A DNA stretch of 5,434 nt, from contig PUPA01000206.1 of NCBI GenBank assembly GCA_003552885.1, positions 1 through 5,434 on the forward strand, in the 5' to 3' direction. Positions 1 to 5,433 of the stretch are shown here, one piece after another. Position numbers and translations under genes: made by a program. The notes beneath the pieces were generated by a model. The model searched no databases. It was not told the DNA's origin and saw only the letters and a program-made list of their open reading frames with translations. Origin of the DNA: Natrialbaceae archaeon. Its GTDB lineage: Archaea; Halobacteriota; Halobacteria; Halobacteriales; Natrialbaceae. Position 1 is the stretch's first letter. Each line of letters opens with the position of its first letter.

Positions 1-1
1 A

Positions 2-739
2 CGGTTCATCGATCGAACCGACGTACCCGACTGCACCGTCGCGGTGGTCGGCGAGGAGACCGACGGCATCCTCGAGGGGATGCTCGCGGAGACGTTCGGC
101 GACGGGGGCGTCACCGTCACCGCCGACCCCGCCACAGCCACCGGGGAAAAGTCGGTGCTCCTGCTCGAGGACGGGCGGGGCGTCGCCTCCTCGGCGCTGT
201 CGGAGCTGTACGACGCGATCCTCGCGATCAACTCGGATCTGTTCATCACCGGCGCCCGCGGGCTCGAGGAGGTCGAGCTGCCCGACGTGCTCGCCGGACT
301 CGACGAGTTCCGGTTCACGCTGCGTGGGTATCCGCTCGCCCACAACGAAAAGTTACTGTTGATCGTCATCTCTCGGTACATAGAGCGGCTGGCCTGGGAG
401 GCGAAAGGAGGCGTCCTCCGGTCGTCGTTCCAGCGGCTCTCCCGGCTCGACGACGAGATCGGGACCAGGGAGGTCTACGAGCAGCTCGCGGCGACGGCGG
501 TCGACGTCCACGTCTACGGCGTCGCCGACCGGATCCCCGCCCTCGACGTCGTCGTCCACGGCGGGGACGACGAGGAGTACCGGCGGTCGTGGTTCGTCGT
601 CTTCCGACCCGACGACCCAACGGACGAAGGTGCGGCACTGGTCGCCCTCGAGACCGAGCCCCGGGTGTGGGACGCGTTCTGGACCTACGACGAGGGGCTC
701 GTCGAACGGATCGAGAGGTACGTCGCCCGCGAGCTCTGA
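2..739 (+). CDS. Probable DICT sensory-domain protein, 5' end outside window
   Basis: The reading frame is already open at the left edge, so this is the C-terminal 245 residues of a longer protein; the GTG at 44 is only an internal Val codon and probably not the start. The visible part has an alternating beta/alpha pattern, then the block that led to the call: an amphipathic helix with SRYIERLAWEA (residues 124-134 of the visible part), SSFQRLSRLDDEIGTREVYE (141-160) and VDVHVYG (167-173), then a beta strand with SWFVVF and a C-terminal FWTYDEGLVERIERY. From memory, this matches haloarchaeal stand-alone proteins annotated as DICT sensory domain, a domain otherwise found with diguanylate cyclases and two-component proteins. 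There is no kinase, DNA-binding or membrane segment in the visible part, so its output is unknown. The family call is from recalled motifs, not from a search. The gene is followed by a 126-base gap and probably is not co-transcribed with ribK. Confidence 0.68.
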   Translation, partial: RFIDRTDVPDCTVAVVGEETDGILEGMLAETFGDGGVTVTADPATATGEKSVLLLEDGRGVASSALSELYDAILAINSDLFITGARGLEEVELPDVLAGLDEFRFTLRGYPLAHNEKLLLIVISRYIERLAWEAKGGVLRSSFQRLSRLDDEIGTREVYEQLAATAVDVHVYGVADRIPALDVVVHGGDDEEYRRSWFVVFRPDDPTDEGAALVALETEPRVWDAFWTYDEGLVERIERYVAREL

Positions 740-742
740 GCG

Positions 743-756
743 ATGGGTTTTTGTCT
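743..756 (+). terminator. Possible T-rich archaeal terminator after the DICT gene
   Basis: A GGG followed by five T residues (748-752) lies a few bases after the TGA stop at 737-739, in DNA that is otherwise very T-poor. Archaeal RNA polymerase terminates at T-rich stretches in the non-template strand without needing a hairpin. The run is short and this is the only evidence. Confidence 0.35.
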
Positions 757-799
757 CGCCCCCCGAACCCCGAGGTGGAAACCGAACGCGACGCGACTC

Positions 800-817
800 C
801 GTAACAGTTTTGTTACG
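800..817. promoter_or_regulatory. Inverted repeat, candidate operator upstream of ribK/rbkR
   Basis: The sequence CGTAACA-GTTT-TGTTACG is a perfect inverted repeat with 7-base arms and a 4-base spacer. It ends 48 bases before the ribK start and about 17 bases before the likely TATA region. It is AT-richer than its surroundings and lies outside any gene. Archaeal RibK proteins with an N-terminal winged helix (RbkR type) are known to bind palindromic sites before riboflavin genes, so autoregulation is a reasonable inference. I cannot recall the halobacterial RbkR consensus, so I have not matched this site to it. Another wHTH regulator could equally use it. Confidence 0.5.
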
Positions 818-820
818 CAT

Positions 821-842
821 ATCACATACGATACGCTTTTCA
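821..842 (+). promoter_or_regulatory. Weak candidate promoter for ribK-ribB
   Basis: The T-run in CGCTTTTCA (834-842) is centred about 27 bases before the ATG at 866, the spacing expected for a TATA box of a leaderless haloarchaeal transcript. It is preceded by ATACGATACG, which could provide the purine-containing BRE. The box is poor compared with TTTATA-like consensus sequences. The more AT-rich CATATCA at 819-825 is an alternative that would give a leader of roughly 20 bases. A weak box next to a palindrome would suit a regulated promoter. Confidence 0.33.
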
Positions 843-865
843 CCGGGTAGCCCGAACCCGTAGCT

Positions 866-1570
866 ATGTCTACTGCTACGCCGTCGTCCGTCGGCCACGA
901 CGAGCTCGCCGCGCTCAGGCTGCTCGCCCTCGATGGTGGGCTGACGGGGGAGACGAAGATCTCGTGTGCGGCGCTCGCCGAGCGCCTCGACGCCTCGAGC
1001 CAGACGGCCTCCCGTCGGCTCCAGCGTCTCGAAGGCGCCGGCCTGCTCGAACGTGAGACGGTCAGCGACGGCCAGTGGGTGGCCGTCACCGACGCCGGAG
1101 AGCGCGCCCTCCACGCGGAGTACGAACAGTACCGACGACTCTTCGAGGACGGCGAGGCGATCCGCCTCGAGGGGACGATCACCGGCGGAATGGGCGAAGG
1201 ACGTCACTACATCTCCCTGCCCGGCTACCGGCGACAGTTCCTCGACCGGCTGGGGTACGAGCCGTTTCCCGGCACGCTCAACGTCGAACTCGACGACGAC
1301 AGCACGCGTCGCCGACGCGCGATCGACTCCCTCGAGGAGGTCCCGATCGACGGCTGGGAGGACGACGAGCGTACCTACGGCCCGGCGGTGTGTTACCCCG
1401 CGCGGGTCGAGGCGGCCGACGGCGGGTGGTACGAGGGCGCCCACGTGATCGCACCCGACCGAACCCACCACGACGACGACCAGCTCGAGCTGATCGCCCC
1501 CGAGAAGCTCCGAGACGCCCTCGGACTCGAGGACGACGACCCGCTGACCGTCCGCGTCGGGGACGACTGA
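866..1570 (+). CDS. ribK: CTP-dependent riboflavin kinase with N-terminal HTH (RbkR type)
   Basis: Converts riboflavin to FMN in the cytoplasm, using CTP rather than ATP, as in the archaeal RibK family (MJ0056). Residues about 12-85 form a winged helix-turn-helix: ISCAALAERLDASSQTASRR is the helix-turn-helix, LQRLEGAGLLERE follows, and the wing ends in VTDAGERAL. Residues about 98-232 are the kinase: the glycine-rich GTITGGMGEGRHYISLPGY (103-121), then PFPGTLNVEL (133-142) with the Gly-Thr-Leu-Asn signature, YGPAVCYPA (171-179), and the C-terminal LELIAPEKLRDALGL (207-221). The length of 234 residues fits the two-domain form. Such HTH-kinase fusions have been described as bifunctional regulators of riboflavin genes (RbkR). 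ATG at 866 is the only good start: the N-terminus leads directly into the HTH and suits a leaderless transcript. ribB follows after one base, so the two are surely co-transcribed. Whether the HTH is still regulatory in this species is inference. Confidence 0.95.
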   Translation: MSTATPSSVGHDELAALRLLALDGGLTGETKISCAALAERLDASSQTASRRLQRLEGAGLLERETVSDGQWVAVTDAGERALHAEYEQYRRLFEDGEAIRLEGTITGGMGEGRHYISLPGYRRQFLDRLGYEPFPGTLNVELDDDSTRRRRAIDSLEEVPIDGWEDDERTYGPAVCYPARVEAADGGWYEGAHVIAPDRTHHDDDQLELIAPEKLRDALGLEDDDPLTVRVGDD

Positions 1571-1571
1571 G

Positions 1572-2237
1572 ATGACGAGGAAACCGACCGGCGTGGCGGG
1601 GATAGAGCGCGCACTCGAGGGGTTGCGTGTCGGCGAGCCGATCCTGGTCCACGACGCGGCCGACCGCGAGGGCGAGACCGACCTGATCTACCACGCGAGC
1701 GCGGTCGACCCGCCCGCGGTCGCTCACCTGCGTAACGACGCCGGCGGGCTGATCTGTGTGGCCCTCGGCCACGAGGTCGCCGAGCGCTTCGGGCTGCCGT
1801 TTTTCTCGGAGGCCGTCGACCACCCCGCGACGGTCGAGGGCGAGCTCGCCTACGACGAGCGGTCGTCGTTCTCACTGCCCGTCAACCACCGGGAGACGTT
1901 CACCGGGATCACCGACGAGGACCGTTCGCTGACCATCCGTGCGCTCGCCGCGGCCGCGGCCGCCCCCGGGGAGACGGAGTTCGCCGCGGAGTTTCGGATC
2001 CCCGGCCACGTCCACCTGCTGAAGGGTGCCCCGGGGCTGCTCGAGAGCCGTGAGGGCCACACCGAGCTCGGGCTCGCGCTGGCCGCGGCCGCGGAGCTCC
2101 CGCCGGCGGTCGTCGTCTGTGAGATGCTCGACGACCACAGCGGTAGGGCGCTCTCCCCCGCCGACGCCCGCGCCTACGCCGACCGCCACGGGCTCGCCTA
2201 CCTCGAGGGACGGGACGTCCTCGAGCGGCTGGGGTAG
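1572..2237 (+). CDS. ribB: 3,4-dihydroxy-2-butanone-4-phosphate synthase
   Basis: Converts ribulose 5-phosphate to 3,4-dihydroxy-2-butanone 4-phosphate plus formate, a cytoplasmic Mg-dependent step that supplies the four-carbon unit for lumazine synthase. It is a stand-alone enzyme of 221 residues, close to the archaeal family length, without the fused GTP cyclohydrolase II domain found in many bacteria. Visible family motifs are the acidic metal and substrate loop HDAADREGETDLI (27-39, with Arg32, Glu33, Glu35 and Asp37), RNDAGGLICVAL (54-65), the archaeal form NHRETFTGITDEDR (105-118) of the substrate loop, FRIPGHVHLL (141-150), REGHTELGLAL (160-170) and CEMLDD (183-188). Residues 124-132 and 168-174 are Ala-rich helices encoded by repeated GCCGCGG DNA. 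The ATG lies one base after the ribK TGA with only a weak GGGGA upstream, so translation is probably coupled to ribK. It ends 31 bases from the stop of the convergent gene. Confidence 0.96.
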   Translation: MTRKPTGVAGIERALEGLRVGEPILVHDAADREGETDLIYHASAVDPPAVAHLRNDAGGLICVALGHEVAERFGLPFFSEAVDHPATVEGELAYDERSSFSLPVNHRETFTGITDEDRSLTIRALAAAAAAPGETEFAAEFRIPGHVHLLKGAPGLLESREGHTELGLALAAAAELPPAVVVCEMLDDHSGRALSPADARAYADRHGLAYLEGRDVLERLG

Positions 2238-2276
2238 CCCGGCGTCGCTCACGGCTGCCGGCGGCCGTTCAGCCGG
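2238..2276. other. Convergent intergenic junction with small inverted repeat
   Basis: ribB (+) and the ANL-family gene (-) meet with 31 bases between their stop codons. CGGCTG (2252-2257) and CAGCCG (2270-2275) form a 6-base inverted repeat around a GC-rich loop, the second arm lying inside the end of the - gene. There is no T-rich stretch on either strand, so an archaeal-type terminator is not evident and the two transcripts probably overlap. Confidence 0.3.
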
Positions 2277-3495
2277 CCTCATAGAGGAGCCCATCCGTTC
2301 CACGATACGCCCGCAAGCCGGTGTGGTACCACCGCTCGCCGTCGAGGTCCGTGACCGCGTCCACCGAGCGGCCGTACGTCGCAGTCGACGGGCCGGAGAC
2401 GACGAGCTCGCCGCGACAGCCCTCGGGCACGCCGTCTGCGTCGGCCGGCACCGGCGGCCGCTCGCCGAAGTCGGGGCCGACGACGCGCAGCTCACAGCCC
2501 GGCAGTTCCCGGCCGAGCACGCCGTCGCCGACGTCGTCGACGGCCGCCACCAGGGCGGGTGCGGTTCTGGGCTGGCCGATCAGCTGGAAGCACCGCTCAC
2601 AGCCCGCCGCCCGGAGGGGCTCGCGGGCGCCCGCCGGAAACCGGTCGCCGAGACAGCCCACCGCACGGACGGCCGAGAGGTCGGCCTCCGCGAGCGGTCC
2701 GGCGCCGGCTAGCTGGGCGAGCATCGGCTCGGCCAGCATGAGGACGGTCACCGAGCCGGACTCGAGGGCGTCGACCGTCGCCCCGAGGGTCACCGGCCGG
2801 AGCACGCGGTAGGTGCCGCCGGCGACGAGCGTCGAGAGCAACACGGGGAGCAACGAGAACGGGTGGTACGCCGGCATGGCGGCGAGCTGTCCGTCACCCT
2901 CCGAGAGGCCGCCGGGAACCGTCTCCCGGACCGCCCGCACGTTCGCGGCGACGGACTCGTGGCTGTACTCGGCGCCGGCGGTGGCGTCGGCCCGGAGCCA
3001 GCCGTAGACGGCCAGCGCGGGGTCGGTCGGCTCCCGTTTGAACGTCTCCCAGAAGTCATAGAGGCCGTCGGTGTCGACGAACTCCTCGTACGGGACGCCG
3101 AGGTTCTCCTCCCCACCGACGTGGACAACCGCGTCGAGCCCCAGGCTCGCCCCGAGCACTGAGCTCACCGCGTCGTCGCGGACGATCACGACCGCGACCC
3201 CGGAGCCCTCGAAGACCGCGTTCCGGTCGGCCGGCTCCGCGTCCGGCGAGACCACGATGGGGATGCTCCCGTTACGGAGCGTTCCGACGAGCGCGACGAC
3301 GAACTCGAGGCCGTTTTCCAGGGAGATGCCGACCGCATCGCCGGTTCCGACGTCGAACTCCCGGAGCCCGCCGGCGAACTTCCCGGCTGCGATCCAGAGC
3401 TCGCGGTAACTGTAGGTGCTCTCGCCGTCGACGACCGCGGCCGACGACGGGCTGGACTCCACCGCTTCCCGAACCGCCAGTGCGACGTTACTCAT
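2269..3495 (-). CDS. Degenerate ANL-superfamily (AMP-binding) protein without C-terminal domain
   Basis: The fold is that of acyl-CoA synthetases and other adenylate-forming enzymes: SSAAVVDGESTYSYRELW (17-34), the ISLENGLEFVVALVGTLRNG block (57-76), an A4-like MPAYHPFSLLP (207-217), LPGCELRVVGPD (331-342), RGELVVSGPS (361-370) and WYHTGLRAYRGTDGLLY (389-405). However, the key motifs are lost. The P-loop TSGTTGxPKG aligns without gaps to GWLRADATAG (165-174), with Lys replaced by Ala173. YGxTE is IGQPR (306-310), Glu replaced by Arg310. The ribose-binding Asp of TGD is Leu394. The protein stops at residue 408, just where the hinge to the roughly 110-residue C-terminal domain should begin; the DNA beyond runs into ribB on the other strand, so no lost domain is nearby. 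The frame is intact, with haloarchaeal codon use and a good TATA box, so it is probably an expressed pseudoenzyme rather than a decaying gene. Adenylating activity seems unlikely; a binding or structural role is inference. The ATG at 3495 gives a normal family N-terminus. Confidence 0.82.
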   Translation of the reverse strand: MSNVALAVREAVESSPSSAAVVDGESTYSYRELWIAAGKFAGGLREFDVGTGDAVGISLENGLEFVVALVGTLRNGSIPIVVSPDAEPADRNAVFEGSGVAVVIVRDDAVSSVLGASLGLDAVVHVGGEENLGVPYEEFVDTDGLYDFWETFKREPTDPALAVYGWLRADATAGAEYSHESVAANVRAVRETVPGGLSEGDGQLAAMPAYHPFSLLPVLLSTLVAGGTYRVLRPVTLGATVDALESGSVTVLMLAEPMLAQLAGAGPLAEADLSAVRAVGCLGDRFPAGAREPLRAAGCERCFQLIGQPRTAPALVAAVDDVGDGVLGRELPGCELRVVGPDFGERPPVPADADGVPEGCRGELVVSGPSTATYGRSVDAVTDLDGERWYHTGLRAYRGTDGLLYEAG

Positions 3496-3532
3496 GATTA
3501 CGGCCCCGTCGGTCCAGTAGCAATCCTCATTC

Positions 3533-3550
3533 GAGATATATAACGTTCGT
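3533..3550 (-). promoter_or_regulatory. Candidate promoter (BRE-TATA) of the ANL-family gene
   Basis: Read on the - strand, CGAACG is followed by TTATATAT (3543 down to 3536), one of the few strongly AT-rich stretches in the window and a good BRE plus TATA pair. Transcription would begin near 3513, giving a leader of roughly 18 bases with no clear Shine-Dalgarno sequence. The box is nearly symmetrical, so it could also start a + strand transcript with a leader of about 95 bases before ilvE. Confidence 0.6.
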
Positions 3551-3623
3551 GGCCGTGCGAGCCGTCACCGGGGGGACTCTGCGGGCCGGGAACCGACCGA
3601 CTGCCGCCTCGAGCCGGGGAATC

Positions 3624-3637
3624 GAGAACGTTCATTA
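3624..3637 (+). promoter_or_regulatory. Candidate promoter of ilvE
   Basis: GAGAACG (3624-3630) followed by TTCATTA (3631-3637) resembles a BRE-TATA pair centred 27 bases before the ATG at 3661, which predicts a leaderless ilvE mRNA. This decides the start: the upstream in-frame GTG at 3649 would lie before the transcript begins. The 8-base palindrome GAACGTTC spans 3626-3633. The remaining intergenic DNA (3551-3623) is GC-rich and shows nothing recognisable. Confidence 0.55.
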
Positions 3638-3660
3638 GCCAGGCCTCCGTGGGCGGGGTT

Positions 3661-4590
3661 ATGGGATTCGACGAGATGGACGTCGACACGATCTGGATGG
3701 ACGGGGAGTTCGTCGACTGGGAGGACGCACAGGTCCACGTGCTCAGCCACGCCCTCCACTACGGAACGGGCGTCTTCGAGGGCGTCCGGTGTTACGCCAC
3801 CGAGGACGGGCCGGCGATCTTCCGGTGGGACGAACACCTAGAGCGGCTGTACGACTCCGGGAAACCGTACGACATCGAGATCCCTTACGAACCCGCGGAG
3901 CTCACCGAGGCGACGACCGAGCTGATCCGCCGCCAGGACCTCGAGTCGTGTTACATCCGACCGATCGCGTTCTACGGCTACGACATGCTCGGGCTCGATC
4001 CCGGGGAGTGTCCGGTCTCGGTCGCCGTCGCCGTCTGGCCCTGGGGGGCCTACCTCGGCGAGGAGGCGATCGAGGAGGGCGTCGACGTCGCCGTCTCCTC
4101 CTGGCGCAAGTACGCCTCGAGCCAGATCCCGACCAACGCCAAGACCACCGGCACCTACGTCAACAGCGTCCTGGCGAGCCTCGAGGCGAAAGGCAACGGT
4201 TACCTCGAGGCGATCTTGCTCAACAAGGAGGGGTACGTCGCCGAGGGGCCGGGCGAGAACCTGTTTCTGGTCCGCGACGGCGAGGTCTACACCCCCGGAC
4301 TCTCCCAGAGCAACCTCGACGGCATCACCCGCCGGAGCGTGATCGAGATCGCCCGGGATCTGGGGTACACCGTCTACGACCAGGCCCAGCTCAGCCGCGG
4401 GGAGCTTTACACCGCCGACGAGCTCTTCTTCTCGGGCACCGCTGCCGAGGTGACGCCGATCCGGTCGGTCGACGACAACGAGATCGGCTCGGGCTCGCGT
4501 GGCCCCGTCACCGAGGAGATCCAGTCGACGTTCTTCGACGTCGTGGAGGGACGGGTCGACGGCTACGAGGAGTGGTTCACGTACGTCTGA
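3661..4590 (+). CDS. ilvE: Branched-chain amino acid aminotransferase
   Basis: PLP-dependent fold-type IV transaminase, cytoplasmic, exchanging the amino group between glutamate/2-oxoglutarate and Val, Leu or Ile. With ATG 3661 the protein has 309 residues, the same length as E. coli IlvE. Visible motifs: HALHYGTGVFEGVR (30-43), HLERLYDSGK (59-68) with the phosphate-binding Arg62, YIRPIAFYGYDMLGL (98-112), SSWRKYASSQIPTNAKTTG (146-164) with the PLP-binding Lys161, AEGPGENLFLV (194-204), SNLDGITRRSVIEIARDLG (217-235) and ELYTADELFFSGTAAEVTPI (248-267). These support the branched-chain group over D-amino acid transaminase or aminodeoxychorismate lyase. A GTG at 3649 would add four residues but is disfavoured by TATA spacing and by the usual haloarchaeal N-terminus MGFDEMDVDTIW. 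No other branched-chain pathway gene is in view. It ends 25 bases from the stop of the convergent DUF502 gene. Confidence 0.96.
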   Translation: MGFDEMDVDTIWMDGEFVDWEDAQVHVLSHALHYGTGVFEGVRCYATEDGPAIFRWDEHLERLYDSGKPYDIEIPYEPAELTEATTELIRRQDLESCYIRPIAFYGYDMLGLDPGECPVSVAVAVWPWGAYLGEEAIEEGVDVAVSSWRKYASSQIPTNAKTTGTYVNSVLASLEAKGNGYLEAILLNKEGYVAEGPGENLFLVRDGEVYTPGLSQSNLDGITRRSVIEIARDLGYTVYDQAQLSRGELYTADELFFSGTAAEVTPIRSVDDNEIGSGSRGPVTEEIQSTFFDVVEGRVDGYEEWFTYV

Positions 4591-4615
4591 TCGGTCGTGG
4601 GGGTTCGGTCCGCGA

Positions 4616-5347
4616 TCAGTCACGCGCTCGATTCTCGGCCGGTGACCGTTCGGCCCGCTCGTCGACGACGTCGATCGGCACGCCGGCGTCCATCCCCCGG
4701 TTGCGCTCGGAGTCGCCGAAGCCGGCGCTCAACACCCGCGTCAGCGCCTCCTCGACGTCCTCGTCGAGCTCGGTGATCCGGTCGGGCTCGACCTCGATCA
4801 CGAAGCCCGTGGTGATGTTCGGCGAGGTCGGCAAAAAGAGTACCTCGCGGTCGTCCTCGGTCTTCTTTCCGGTCTTGAACGCGGTCATCCGCAACCCGTG
4901 CCAGGTCTCGAGTTTCACCGGCGTCTGGAGGGAGTCCTGTTCGCCGAGGGCGGTCTCGGCGGCCATCTTCGAGGCGTTGTAGACGACGCGGACGACGGGC
5001 ACCCGGTTGGCGACGTCGTCGACGAGCCGCTCGACGAGCCCGCCGGCCGTCGTCCGCATGAGGTAGCCGACCGAGAGGGTGAGGATGATCAGGACCGTCA
5101 GCGTCACCACCACGCGGAGAAACTGGGCGAGCTGTTCGCGCGTCTGGATCGCCTGTCCGGTGTCTCCCGGGATCAACGGCCTGAGGGCGTCGGAATCGAG
5201 TATGAGCCCCGGCGTCATCCCCGCGATGAGCCCGTAGAGCCAGTACATGATGTAGAGGGTGACGAGGATGGGGCCGATCACGATCAGCCCGCTCGCGAAG
5301 TCCCGGTTCCAGGAGGCCATGTCGGGACGCTCACTCCAGAGGCTCAT
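4616..5347 (-). CDS. DUF502 family membrane protein
   Basis: A 243-residue membrane protein of the DUF502 family (PF04367, COG2928), whose function is unknown. Two transmembrane segments are clear: residues about 19-43 (SGLIVIGPILVTLYIMYWLY core) and about 77-97 (LRVVVTLTVLIILTLSVGYL core). The family signatures follow: PVVRVVYNASKMAAE (117-131), VLFLPTSPNITTGFVIEV (169-186) and the DEDVEEALTRVLSAGF helix (195-210). The last 30 or so residues are highly charged and probably disordered. There is no signal peptide beyond the first membrane helix. ATG at 5347 overlaps the stop of the upstream - strand gene as TGATG and has AAGGAAG a few bases before it, which favours it over Met10 at 5320. The overlap implies an operon with translational coupling. 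In plants and bacteria DUF502 relatives are membrane proteins with loosely assigned roles, so I give none here. Confidence 0.88.
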   Translation of the reverse strand: MSLWSERPDMASWNRDFASGLIVIGPILVTLYIMYWLYGLIAGMTPGLILDSDALRPLIPGDTGQAIQTREQLAQFLRVVVTLTVLIILTLSVGYLMRTTAGGLVERLVDDVANRVPVVRVVYNASKMAAETALGEQDSLQTPVKLETWHGLRMTAFKTGKKTEDDREVLFLPTSPNITTGFVIEVEPDRITELDEDVEEALTRVLSAGFGDSERNRGMDAGVPIDVVDERAERSPAENRARD

Positions 5348-5433
5348 CAGCGCTTCCTTTTCCCCGCCGTTCGACCGACGCGGGCCGGCGTCGGATCGGC
5401 GAACGGCTCCTCCGGGCGGGCGAACTCGCGTGG
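5347..5433 (-). CDS. C-terminal end of an unidentified gene, runs off right edge
   Basis: On the - strand an open frame enters from the right edge and encodes 28 residues ending in RVGRTAGKRKR before a TGA at 5349-5347. That TGA shares its A with the ATG of the DUF502 gene. Third codon positions are mostly G or C (23 of 28 sense codons), as in the neighbouring genes, and the residues include the usual acidic and Pro-rich mix. The basic tail is the only distinctive feature and I do not recognise the family. Its start and most of its length lie outside the window. Confidence 0.6.
   Translation of the reverse strand, partial: PREFARPEEPFADPTPARVGRTAGKRKR

Noticed and set aside
740..865. An FMN riboswitch before ribK
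   Set aside because: The 126-base gap is too short for the RFN element plus promoter and has none of its conserved blocks; archaea regulate this pathway by protein instead.
353..1471. A 372-codon open frame on the - strand across the DICT gene and ribK
   Set aside because: It lies opposite two well-supported genes and spans the intergenic gap between them; its product is low-complexity and Arg/Val/Glu-rich with no family resemblance. Long antisense frames are expected in such GC-rich DNA.
2252..2275. The 6-base inverted repeat between ribB and the ANL gene as a hairpin terminator
   Set aside because: The arms are short, there is no T-run on either strand, and archaeal termination does not rely on hairpins; such repeats are frequent by chance in GC-rich DNA.
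2026..2712. A 228-codon open frame on + spanning the end of ribB and the ANL gene
   Set aside because: Out of frame with ribB and antisense to the ANL gene, both of which have clear family motifs; Ser/Arg-rich translation typical of a shadow.
2269..3495. The ANL gene as a frameshifted or truncated pseudogene of a normal acyl-CoA synthetase
   Set aside because: There is no internal stop or frameshift, the altered P-loop aligns without gaps, and DNA beyond the stop in any nearby frame does not encode the missing C-terminal domain. Loss is old rather than a recent mutation.
3649..3660. GTG at 3649 as the ilvE start
   Set aside because: The TATA-like box is centred 27 bases before the ATG at 3661 and only 15 before this GTG, so it would not be in the transcript; 309 residues from 3661 also matches the family length.
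3498..3689. A 63-codon - strand frame in the divergent promoter region ending two bases before the ANL start
   Set aside because: It runs through the TATA box, begins inside ilvE antisense, and its third codon positions lack the GC bias of real genes here.
3789..4982. A 397-codon open frame on + covering ilvE and the end of the DUF502 gene
   Set aside because: It is an out-of-frame shadow of ilvE that runs on into the antisense of DUF502; the product is extremely Arg-rich and has no recognisable domain.
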